Assembly (NCBI GenBank): GCA_016859345.1
Contig: CM029131.1
Span: 4,575,320-4,639,319 of the forward strand
Length of the DNA stretch: 64,000 bases
From: Istiophorus platypterus
Taxonomy: Eukaryota > Chordata > Actinopteri > Istiophoriformes > Istiophoridae
Direction of reading: 5' to 3'
The translations under genes were made by a program, and so were the position numbers. The first letter of the stretch is position 1; the number at the start of each line of letters is the position of its first letter. Below, piece after piece: positions 49,641-61,600 of this stretch. The notes beneath the pieces are model-generated. The model saw only the letters and a program-made list of their open reading frames with translations. It did no database searches and was not told the DNA's origin.

Positions 49641-52600
49641 GCAGACTGAGAGAAAAACAGAAATAGAGGGGGGAGACTGTTGGCTTGGGTAAGTGGATTA
49701 TGTGATGTGGAGGAAGGAGGGAACTGCTCTCTCCTCTATCTGCGCTGCCGCTCTCGCTCCGGTCAAATACTTCTCGAATCAAGCAAAACAAAAACATTAC
49801 TTGCTCAGTGTCCTAATTTTTAAACTTATACAACTGTCCTAAAAAATTATGATATTGCTGAACTAATGGCATCCTCAAGTATTCTTGCCAATACTTGTTT
49901 GGCTTAGGTGCCAGATGGTGAGGTTTGGTTACACAGAAAAATACAATTTTAAAATGAAATTTGAGCTGGTACAAGCTCAACTAGTTTAAGGTGACCTATA
50001 TGATGAACCTTTCTTCAGAGGTTAGACCTCGACGCCTGCTGAACAAATAGCATGTTAAATATGTTAAGTTAAAAATGATGCACTATATTTCTAGATCGCA
50101 TGGTAGCCATACATCCAGGTACATTTTATGCCTACTGCGTCCTGGCTTGTAAAGACATCCGTGAAGATGGATTCAGTTGACACTCGATAGTGTCTGGTTG
50201 AGTTTTACACGGCAATTTTCCATAAATCAAGGAAAGCAAATGGTCGTAGTAGAAGAAGAGTGGTCTGAAGCTGCTAAAACGAGCAGCCAGCCTGCTCTAT
50301 TGGCCAAAAGAAACTCAACATGAGATGTCTGTTCCTGTCCTCTGCTGCCCAGTCTTTCTTTCTAGTCTGTTTTTAATTCACAGTTAAAAAACGGGGACAT
50401 TTAACAGGCCGCCAAAACCCCCCCCCAAAAAAACAATTCGATTGATTCCTCATTTTACTAGGGACTGTCGCTATTAAAATGGGGATGTCTGTTCACCCTA
50501 GTCTACAGCTACTGGCTCTGTGAGGCTATGCCACGCTACGTCGGTATGCTCATAATAAACATGCTAATATGCTCACACTTGGCAGATAATATTTACCAGG
50601 ATCTTCATAGTTTAGAGCATTAGCATGCTAACATTTACTAATTAGCATTTAAACTCAAAGCTGAAGGTGATGGGAATGGGAATGTCATTGATTATCCAGG
50701 ACTGACAGACCAAAATTGCAATCCCTAGAGCCATGCTGCTAGTGTGGATAAAAATCATTGTTAGATTAATCAATAATGGAAATGAGTAAGACTTTAGCAG
50801 TAAAACCTGTGACAGTATTTTATTGTTTTTTAAGGCATGTTATTTATTTTCTTTTAAAAGTTGAACAGTCTCACTTAAACAACTATCCAGATCAGCTTGT
50901 AAAAATTAGACTGTGTTTACAGGAACAGGTAGAAGAACTCGAAAGCTCTTGTATATGGCAATGGAGCCTTTGGGAGTCAGTCTTTTTGATTTTGATTGCA
51001 ATCGGGAAATGGGAAAATACCTATTTGCCTAACAGATTAGGTATATTCTCAGAGGACGGCACAATGAAGTGTTACTTAAGCCACATATTTCCATTTTGGT
51101 TCGCTATGCAGAGAAAACATCAGTACAGAACAAACAGCAGTAGCTTACAACTAAACTGCATGAAAAAAAATAAATAAAAGGAGCCTTTGGAATAGAGTTT
51201 ACAATAGTTTATTGTGAGGAAAAAAATTCCATTAAGCCCAAGAGAATGAATTGAGTGAAAGGTAAGATATTTTTAAAAAGCTTTTGGGCACCATTACAGT
51301 TCAACTCTGGGGCTTTGTGAATCATAGGGACCTATACTGGGAATATAGTACTAAGAGAGAGCATTTTGTTGACATATTAGGTGAAATTTTGTATGAAATT
51401 CTCCCCCTGAAGCTGCAGCTACATGAATCAGACAGCCCACACGTCGTTGTACAATGGCACATAACTGTATGGGTTTACTGTATTCCAGAAGGGAGGGCAA
51501 AGGCACTTCGGAGAATTTGGCTGCAGCATGTGAACCAGTTGGCCCACACTCCCTCCAGCTTGTAGGATGCTGTGTCATGTCATATAAATATTATGAGCAC
51601 TAACAGTGGGGCATGGGTAGAGCAAATATTTCAAAGCAACTTTAGCTGTTGCAGCTTGTTCAAGCTTGTCTGTTTTTTTTTAAAGTGATCCTAATATAAG
51701 ATTTAGGGTATATCAAATGTGACCTGTTCACATTGTCTCTTTTCCTCCATTCGTATTCGTAGGACTACACGTTGACCATGTACTTCCAGCAGTACTGGAG
51801 GGACAAGCGTCTAGCCTACGTAGGAATCCCCCTCAACTTGACCCTGGACAACAGGGTCGCCGACCAGCTCTGGGTCCCCGACACCTACTTCCTCAACGAC
51901 AAGAAGTCTTTTGTGCATGGGGTCACGGTGAAAAACCGCATGATACGCCTACATCCCGACGGAACCGTTCTGTACGGCCTCAGGTAATGTCTACTTCTTC
52001 ATTGGAGTTTCTTAGTAGGTCCTGTGCACACTTTTGTTTTTCTTCTACTGACTACGATTACCTTGATAGCTACTATTCAGAAATCACTATTCTCTTTTTG
52101 AATTTTTATCAGCCCAAATTTAGATTTTCTACCTTGATTATCACAATATGATGGAGTAGTCACCCCAAAATTTTAAATATCTCTAAAAATGTTCAGATGA
52201 CATGCAATCATTCATGTGATTGTTAAAGGATGAGTCTGGAGATATTCAGTAGTTTTCTTATTGCCACAAAAACTGTAACACAATGCTAACACCAAAACCA
52301 GAATGAATGGAAAGTAGCATTTAATTCTTCTGAAGCTAAAGACTAATCTATTTTATTCCTCTCTGCAACAGAGCTCCATTGTTGTTCAGTAAGGCCACTG
52401 CTTAGCCAAACTACTGGACTGGGTGATATGTTCCTTCATTACCATGAACTCAGGCACTGCAGTTTTTTTAAAATACCACACACAATCTGCTCCTGCTGGA
52501 AATACTTGCTGGAGAACCAAGTGTGTGTGTTAATCCGCCACTGAAAATAGTCCCCAACAAATGTGCTTTTACCTCTTGTTTGGTAACATTTGCTGAAAAC

Positions 52601-55600
52601 TTCAGTGCCCAGTTGTTTTAGTAAATCATTGAGAATTCCTTGTAAATTAAACTATATACTGTGTTTGAGACCCATTAAAAAAACAGTTTGGTGTGGACAG
52701 GCAAAAAGAAGGAAGGGAAATGTGAAAGTATCGGCAGACATATTATTTGTTGATGCTAAAAATTATAAAGAATAATAGCAGCCTCATTCTTTAAAATGTA
52801 AAGTATGTCTCCAAATTCAATAGATACAATTATTTGCTAGATTTACCATTACTGTAGCACAACTGAGATTTTTTATGTTGTGTGATTGGTAATTCATAAT
52901 TTCTGGGACATGCAAATGAGCAACGCTCCCCAAAACAGGCCACAAAGTGGATCTCAGGGTCAGAAAATTTTCGCAGATGTTTCGCAGTGTAAAGTTAATC
53001 ATATGTTTATAAAGGTATTATTACAGCACTGCAGTTGTCCAAGCTGAGGACTTGGCAGTTTCTCTGCTGCTGGCCTACGAGCAGCCAGAGGATTATATCT
53101 CATGCTCAAGGGCACCTCAGCACTTTATTTATTTTTGAGGGGGGGGGCAGTCAGAGATCATTCACGAAAGAGAAGTATGAACAGGTTAGGAGATGCATTA
53201 ATGCAACGTTACGCTTGCAGCTGTTGTTTGATATTTGTTCCATAAAGCCCTTGTTTTGAATTTCCATTGATCTTTTTCGACAGGCAGGTTCAGAAGCGTT
53301 AGTGTAACCTATGAATATGGATGCATGCTTTGAATTATTAGAGTGCAAAGTGAAAAGTGTGTGTGTGTGTGTGTGTGTGTGTTTGCATTCATACTTGGAT
53401 GCTTTTGTTTATATCTGTCAGCATTCATACTTTACAGTCATACACTCATGCTTGATTATGCAAGGGGAGTTCATAGCACTCAGCCTTGTGGGCTACTTAT
53501 AGACTTCTCAGTTTATTCAGGGGATCAAAGGGAGAGGGAGATGTGTGACATGGTGTATGTGATATGAGTTGTTATGTAAATGTATGTCAGGTATAGCTGA
53601 GTAACCTGAAGAACACAGATTCCTATCATGGTATCAAAGAATGAATTCTTCTAAATATACGGTTGTTCTTTATTAGGACTGCAACTAATGATTACTAAGT
53701 GACATTACAAAATAAAAATTAGCATCATTAAGTAAAAGATGATATTATAAACATTGACGAGATGAAACAAACTATGACATGTATAAAAATTTCATTGGGT
53801 AAAAGAAGCCATTGTAAATTAAAAACGGACTTTTAAAAAGAGCATTTTGATTTAAACGTTTCTTTAACGAAATAAAAATGAACTCCAAGGCTCTGTTAGT
53901 GTGGAGATGAGAATTATGAAAAACCATTTCATTATAATTAATTGTGTTTTAATAGAAAAGGTAATTGCTTTATTCATATATTTTTTCTGAGCTGAAAGAT
54001 TTAGAATTTACTGTAACAGAAGACTGAGAAACATTATATATTCATATTTGAAAATTTGGAACCAGAGAATTTCAGAGTAGCGCAAAAAATACTTGTTCAT
54101 TAATTTTCTGTCCATTGATTAACTTATTAACTAACTCTTAACTCCACTGTTTATTATGATTTGAGGTCTGTTTGAAAATGATTTGAATGTGTACATTTTT
54201 AAGTGTATTCTGATGGTTCTCTGGATTAAACAGGCTTCCATCTTCATAGATATTAGATAGATACTTAGATAAAAGTTATTTCATACAATGGAAATCCCAA
54301 TTAGAAAATCTGTCAACTGCATGTGCATCACAGTACATTTACATTTTGCTGAACTGATGTTATGTGAATGTAAACTTAACTGTATAATAATATCATCTAA
54401 TGGGTTTCCACAGGCTTATCTGTGTCTCTTAACTGAATGAAGACATCCGGTGGCCAACTGCCAAGCAGTCGGCTTTTAATCAGGCCAGACTTAGCCTAAA
54501 TCATTCTGAATTTGCATTTCACTGTGCTGCTTATTTTAACTGTCTGATTGTCAGCCGTTTGAGCTCGTACATCTGATAAACAAAGGGATACCTCCTCATG
54601 ACCTATTTCAGATGAGCAGGCATGAAACTCAGCCAAAATGTGTTGCCTTAATATGATTTTGTATTTGCACAAATTTTCAAGTAATTTCAGGATGGAGGGT
54701 AGCCAGTGGTGAAGGGGGCATGAACTGATAAAAACACAAGACAGAGGATAGCTTGTCTGTCAGGGATCCAGAGTATAATTATTTATGCAGTTACAAAGTC
54801 AGCAATTTAACCTCTTTTTTTAACATGGAAATGTGGATAGTGTCCATAATATGAAGCCAATGAGGATCTTACTGTAACGACAAATGGACACTTAGTTTCC
54901 TTTTAAGATGATTGTAAAGTCGAGTGCTATCACCTTAATGCTTCAATCTAATTGTTTTCCCAATGGCCCCTATAGTTCTCTGTTAAGCAACTACTCACTG
55001 CACTGCTGTTTTTACAATAGAAAATCAAATGGCCCAGAAAAATTACAGTAACCATTTCCTTCCTAACTCCCTTCCTCTCCATCTTCTTTTCAATACAATT
55101 TTTAAATCACACACAGTATCTAAAATATATTCTTTCCTTCTTCCCCTTTCCCTCCATTTGTCTTGTCTTTTTGTAGGATAACTACAACAGCGGCGTGTAT
55201 GATGGACCTCAGGAGGTATCCCCTGGATGAACAGAACTGCACTCTTGAGATAGAGAGCTGTGAGTAGAAAGGCTGAAAGCCTTTAGGGCTGACATTCAGC
55301 ACACTGCAAAGACTGAGAAGAAAACCAACATAATATAGTGTGTGAAATGCTACAGTTTGAGTGAAACAGTACCTAACCTGGTTTATTTTTCATTTTTCCT
55401 TTAAGTGTTGGACCATTTGTTTTAAATTTGCACTGGAAGGACAGGGTTTAGTTTGTATGACAACACTATGACTGAGGGCATAAATCATCAGCTCGTTCAT
55501 ATTCTGTGGATTTGGATTTGCTCTTCCATAAAGGTTGGGGACTTGCAGAGATAACTATGATGAAATCACAAGGGTTATTCTTTGAGATTTAAGAAAACCT

Positions 55601-58600
55601 CTATCCACAGAAAACATTATATAACTGTCTTCTGTGCAAATTTATGGGAAATGCTTTCCTGTGCTACACCAGCTAGTTTCTAACTTTGTCTGTCTGCTGT
55701 AGCATATGTTGAATGTATCAGAGTTTTATTGCAAAAAAACAAGGTTGATGAGTAAGAGCAGTAAGAGTGAATCAAAGTATTAAATCCGTTGGCTGTGAAA
55801 CCAAAACAATTAGCTGAAAGATGTTAAAACACTGTGTAGAGCAGAGTGGGACTTCAGAGTTGGGTGATAATTCTCAGTACATTGCTACGAGTGACACCTT
55901 TCACATTACACACAGTAATCTGATCCATTGTTAACATAACAGTATTGTGTAGAGCAGCTGTAAGGTTACGAGGTATTACAAGTTTAGTGTTTATGTAACA
56001 AAGCTTTCCTCTAAGTTTGGGTAATTCAAATATCCTACGAGTTTTTAGCCGTCTAATCAGGAACGGATTTACACCTGACAAACCAGGGCACACCATTTAC
56101 AAGGTAGGATAGAAAACAAAGATTAAGATTATCGAGGACACGCAAATCCTGTTGGCATCCTCAGACGCTAACTTCTCTTGTACAGTGTAAGATCTTTTAA
56201 GATTTCTTTGTTAGTTGTTTTCAAGGGAATAATAAAAAAGAAAAATAAGAAATCAAAAAAGTGAACTAAGGGCTACCAAGCAGAGAGGAAATATCAGATA
56301 TATTTTTAATTATTTTGACATTTTTGTGAACTTAAATGAACTTATTTCCTGACTTGGCTTTCAAAGCATCGTCTGGTACTTGGAAACAACTTCAAACATT
56401 TTTTTTTTTTTCTTCCCGAATGACAGCCCAGTTGGACGATCAGCAGCACTGAATTTCTTGGTCTCCGGTGATGTTTAGACAGATGGTTACACCTGGGTGT
56501 GTTTGTTTCTGCTTGTGCAGATGGCTACACCACGGACGACATCGAGTTCTACTGGAAAGGAGGCGAGTCAGCTGTGACGGGGGTGACACGGATCGAGTTG
56601 CCTCAATTCTCCATTGTCGATTACAAGTTGGTGTCCAGAAACGTAGTCTTTTCCACAGGTAAATGCTGTGATGTATTGGGTTGTCTATGCGTTACTGGCC
56701 TTTAGCCGTCACACACTAAATTTCCTTTGGGAATAATACATGACAGGCTTTCAAGCGGGTGTTACATTTGAGATGATATTGTTCATATCAGGCGTTGGCC
56801 TTTTTTCAGGTTATTATTTAATCAAGTTCTGTAGCAAGCAGATCTGTGCCAAAGCTTGATCTGTTGATCTTACATCCTCAGAGCCAAGGTTTTGTTTGTC
56901 AGTGCTTCTAATTGGGTTGAAGTGAAGCAATGCGCTGCCTTTGAAGTATCCCACAAGTAACAGCAGCTGATGCTGAAGAACGCTGGAGTGGTGCTTAACA
57001 AAAACATGCTGTAAATGCTATGATTTACAGAGCAAATGTTATCCATGTCAGATGACCCTGTGAGGTGACAGTAGAATTAATGGTTATTATTTTTGGTATC
57101 ATGCTCACATTAACAAAACAAAGCTGCAACCTCAATCAATTTAATCAGTCAATTCAATCAGTGTGACAGTAGAAGATTAATCTCCAAGCCCCTTAAAACC
57201 TTGGTTTCAAACCTCTTCAAACTCTTCTTTATAACACTAAACATACAAGCTTAAATATGCAACAGTCTAAATTACAGTTTTGGGAACCATCATCCTACTT
57301 TATGATTTATGAAGAATTAAAAGTCAGCTAGCTAGCTGGCAGTTATCTGCTTCATCAGGAGCATGTGGTTGTAGTTTAATCAGATTTTTATCAATATTTT
57401 ACAGTATTATATCAGTGAGAAATTGTTTACAGGGCCTTTAGGTTTTAGTGTAGTGAATTATATTCTTGAAAGATTTTAATTATTTATTGTAATAATAACT
57501 TTTACATCTTAATAATTTTTTTCAAAGGCAATTAAAGGGCTTTTACCCCTTCAAAATAAATGTCATGTTTAGCAGTCACATACTTTTAGTCCTTTTGTCA
57601 AAGCTCAGATGATCTGTTTCATGGTACAATAAATGAATCCACTCCCTTAAACTACTTGAAAACAAAGCCAACACTAGTGTAGCAGAGTTTCAATGGCCTG
57701 CAGCAAACCCAAATCATCCTCTGAATATTCATCGATCAAAAATGAAACATGGATACTAAGGAAAAATAAATGCAAACAGAAGAAAGAGGTGTACTCAGCC
57801 AGTAAATCTTTTGACATTGGCATCGTCATTAACTGGTGTTGTGAAAGACATCAATCAAGTGTTATTTATAGGTTCACAATGGACGTTTTTATCGCCCATG
57901 ACAATTAATTAGAAAAAAGAGCAGCACCTTGAGGCAATTTGTCAAGTAACTATACAAGAAAAACATTTGCAGTATCGTATTTCATGTTGTAATTAGTCTG
58001 TGTAGCTAACTTGGAGAAGTGTAGAGGAATAATTCAACAATCCTTATAGCCTGCCAGGGTATTCTAATATATTCTGTGAAATTTGGGTTTTATGTGTGGT
58101 GAACCAGGGCCCTTAATTAATCAGACTTTATGTGCACATTTGGGTCTAGATTCAGAACTTTATTGATGCTGCCTGACCAACAGCCTTTTAATCTAGTAGA
58201 TTCAGAGAGGAAGCTTCTCTCCAGCCGTAGCAGGGAAATACAAGTGACATTTAGTTATAATATCATTTTTCACAGAAGTTATGGTCATGAGGAAGAGCCC
58301 CACCCAGTCTGAAAAGGACATGAACGGTATATCATTCTTTTCTTGGCTTTAGGGGAGTTTTCTTTACATTTTGAATGCAGAAACATGGATATTTATCCAT
58401 CTCCCACAGGTGCCTGGGTTGCCGTTCAAGATATCATGTTCTTTGGCCCTAATTTTCATTACATGTGTACATGTTTTTGTCTCTTTGTCTTTATCTCACA
58501 ATGCTACAGATGGAGCTGCACTGCATTTACCATTATTCCCGGTGGTGTACAGTATTTGCGTGTCTCCGCTTTTATCTGTGAATCGCATGCAAATGCAGTG

Positions 58601-61600
58601 AGAGGAGCGCGCCAGAGTGCACTTGTTTGCGAGAAGCGGCATGCCCCCTGTGGGTGGCCACTATTAAAGTTTAGTGTCCGGTGGTCTGCTCCCGTGCTTT
58701 TGGCAGGATGTGTGGAGCGCATCAAAGGCTCCCTGCCCGACTGGCTAATGACCAGGTTTCCTCCGTTACATTTGCCATTAGCCAGCTTTAATTCCCTCCC
58801 TCTTTTTCTCTCTTCCTGTCCTCCTTTCTGTCCTGTCTTGGTATCTCTATCCCCCCATCACTTTTTTTTTAACTTTCTCCCCTTTTCCTCCTCAACCTTA
58901 TTTACTGTGTCTTTTCACCTCACTTGTAAGAGGTGTGGTTGGATGCCAATTATCCTGCTCTCTGACAGAAAAACAACCCAGGATTCAAGGCATTATATAT
59001 TCATGTGGTATGAGACCCACAACATCAATTATTCTTCTCCAAGCACATATAAGAAAACACACACATTTGTGTGTATACATACAGTATACGTGTCCATATG
59101 CAAATGCATGCATGACCAAACAACATTGCTATGTTAGATGACATTTAAGTGTGTGTTGCTTGTGCATTGTGCACATTCATCACCTTTGCAATCCTCATCA
59201 CTGTCATCTCTGGTGAGTGAAGATAGCAGCGATAATAATCTTTTTAAATATTCAATAACATCTATATTTCATGCTTTTGCTGTAATTTGACAATACAGGC
59301 CTTGAATTTCCTTCAGTTTTGTGGGTTTTGGAAAACATGAAGTGCTTTGTTAACAGCTTTTGAAAATAGCCCTGAAAGTCCAAATTCTTTTATTAATAGC
59401 TCAGACATTCATTAACATGCCTTAACGCTTAAGGATGAATACCTCACCTTCTACAGGGAATCTCACTGATATTCAGATAGTAATAATAGAGCATAAATTT
59501 TATGAAGAGTAGTCTCACCACGACTCCATGCTGCTAACGTGAAACTGTTTTTCAGATAACTAACAACTACATGCTTTGTAATTACCTCCAAATTGGAAAT
59601 TTATTCTTCTGAAGAAGCATATGTTCTATAGAAATGTTTTTTTTATTTTACATTTAAAGTTATTGCAGAGATTAAAGAAGAAATGTAATATTTATTCTTC
59701 AGCTTTAATAATGCCAATAATTGACCACACACTGAACCCAGTCAAGTGTTATACCTGTCAAGTTTTTTTGTTCTCACATGGCATATAATGCATTCTACAG
59801 TTATTACCAATTGAAATTCTTAGCATTTTTTCAAACAGTGGACATGATTTTGGTCCTTGTGCAGAGGTAGACAAATGCAGGTGTTTCATTTCTAGCTGGT
59901 GACTGTGACAACTGATGCTGAAAGCTTTTATTAGCTGTAGCTGGCCAGCTAATTAAGCTGGTTGTTGAAAACACAGTCTGTGGCTGACTTTTAAATGTTT
60001 TTGACTGAGCTATTATAAAGCAAGGATCTTTTGAAATAGGTCTTAATTATGCACTTGATGACTACACATATACTGTAGTCAATAAACTAATTAGCCGGAC
60101 ATGCTAAGAACAACTGCAGATTTGTTAGCAGACCGAGACTGTCTGATCCATTCCTCACAATTTTGCTGTAGCGTTCTTGGTTCCAGAAAGGATAAAAAAA
60201 AAAATCTGTAACAGCTGAAACAGTGTTAATCAGAATGAGGTATTTGTTAAAAAACTCGTTTTGTTGCCAGATCAAAGCTGCAAGTGGTCACAGCGTAGTC
60301 GCTCACTGCATGTAAAACTTGACTGCAACATCCCTGCCATTAGGCTGACAAAAGAGAAAAAGAAGAGACAGCAGACCCCTCAGTGCTCCTGTCTACCCAG
60401 GCGCCCTCTCAGACTCTATCGCTGTAATGTCTTTATCAACCCGGCTCCTGTAATCATCCCTGCATCCCGTCTCTTCCTCCTCCTCCCTCTCCTCCTCAGC
60501 CTCACACATGGTCTTCCTCCCACTTGTTGGATGTCGTTTGGTGTAGCAGTTACAGCCAGTACAGTTCTACACCCACACGCGAGTGAACCTCAGCCTCCTC
60601 TTTCTCCTGAACCACTTCTGCATCTGTTGCTGTAACGATACTCGGTTCAGATTTGGGCTGCAGGAGCTGCCATTAAGGATTCATCAAAAGATGTTAATGG
60701 GATATTTTAAGACCTGAGACAGTCTGTTCCCATTTTCAGTGCAATGAAGTGTGTGTTCAGCGTGCGGTGAGTTTGTTCGCGGCTGCCAGGACCAACAACC
60801 ATGAGCCAAATATAGGAGGAACACCAAGTGTGATAAATGACGAATAGTTTGTGTATTTATATAAGCTTTTCTACCAACAAGCTTTAAAATATGCTTGACA
60901 GTGAGCTGAACTCTGTAATTTAGCATTATACAAAGTTTGATGTTCTACAAAGGTCCTGTCTGTTTTTTGGGTGTTTTAGTTTTTAATGAGCCTAACACAG
61001 AAGCTTTGAAGCTCACTGACCAAAAACAATTAGTTTTTTCAACAGAGAATTAACTGACAACAGTTTTTTTTTAGCTGAGTAACTGTTGAAGTCATTTATC
61101 AAGCAAAGATGGCAAACACTCTTCTCTTTTTAATATTGTAAATTGAGTCTATTATCTAAAAAAACAAGACATTTAAAGACTTGGGAATGGACATTTAGAC
61201 TATAAAGACCAAACAATGAATAAGCTATTGGATGAATGAATGGATAATAATTGGGTTGTCATATATTATAGGGCTTTTTATTGGGTTTTTGCATGGAATT
61301 ACAACTACCGATTAATTTTTACATTCAAACTGACCTTAATTTCCAATTAAGGTGCAAAGGTAAGGGAATTAATGAAATAATGATATATAAAGAGGTTCTT
61401 TAGAACATTTGCCAAATAGTTGAACACCATCTATGAATTTTCATAAATTTAAGGGCCTTAATTTAAAGGAAGGCTTTCAATTTCATTCAATTATTAGAGG
61501 TAAAAAACATAAAGATTTATTTTAGTTTGATAAAATCTTTATCGTGTATAATGTTTTATGTTTTCATTTTTTACAGCAGGTTACAATACAATCATGATGC

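Larger units (their letters stand above)
38892..51762 (+). other. gabrb3: gabrb3 intron 3 (12.9 kb)
   Basis: Largest intron in the window. It contains repeats at 40595-40690, 42662-42880, 44174-44197, 48395-48610, 49601-49638 and 50500-50745. The 170-codon frame at 41275-41787 has no start context, splice relation or family resemblance, and I do not call it a gene. A large third intron is usual for GABRB3 and often holds enhancers; conservation was not testable. Confidence 0.85.
51984..55176 (+). other. gabrb3: gabrb3 intron 4 (3.2 kb)
   Basis: Contains dispersed repeats at 52228-52615 and 53672-54165 and the GT array at 53357-53382. Otherwise AT-rich. Confidence 0.9.

Noticed and set aside
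58343..59137. 264-codon plus-strand open frame in gabrb3 intron 6
   Set aside because: Longest frame in the window but low-complexity, Cys/Phe/Ser-rich and without family resemblance; it overlaps pyrimidine-rich intron sequence.
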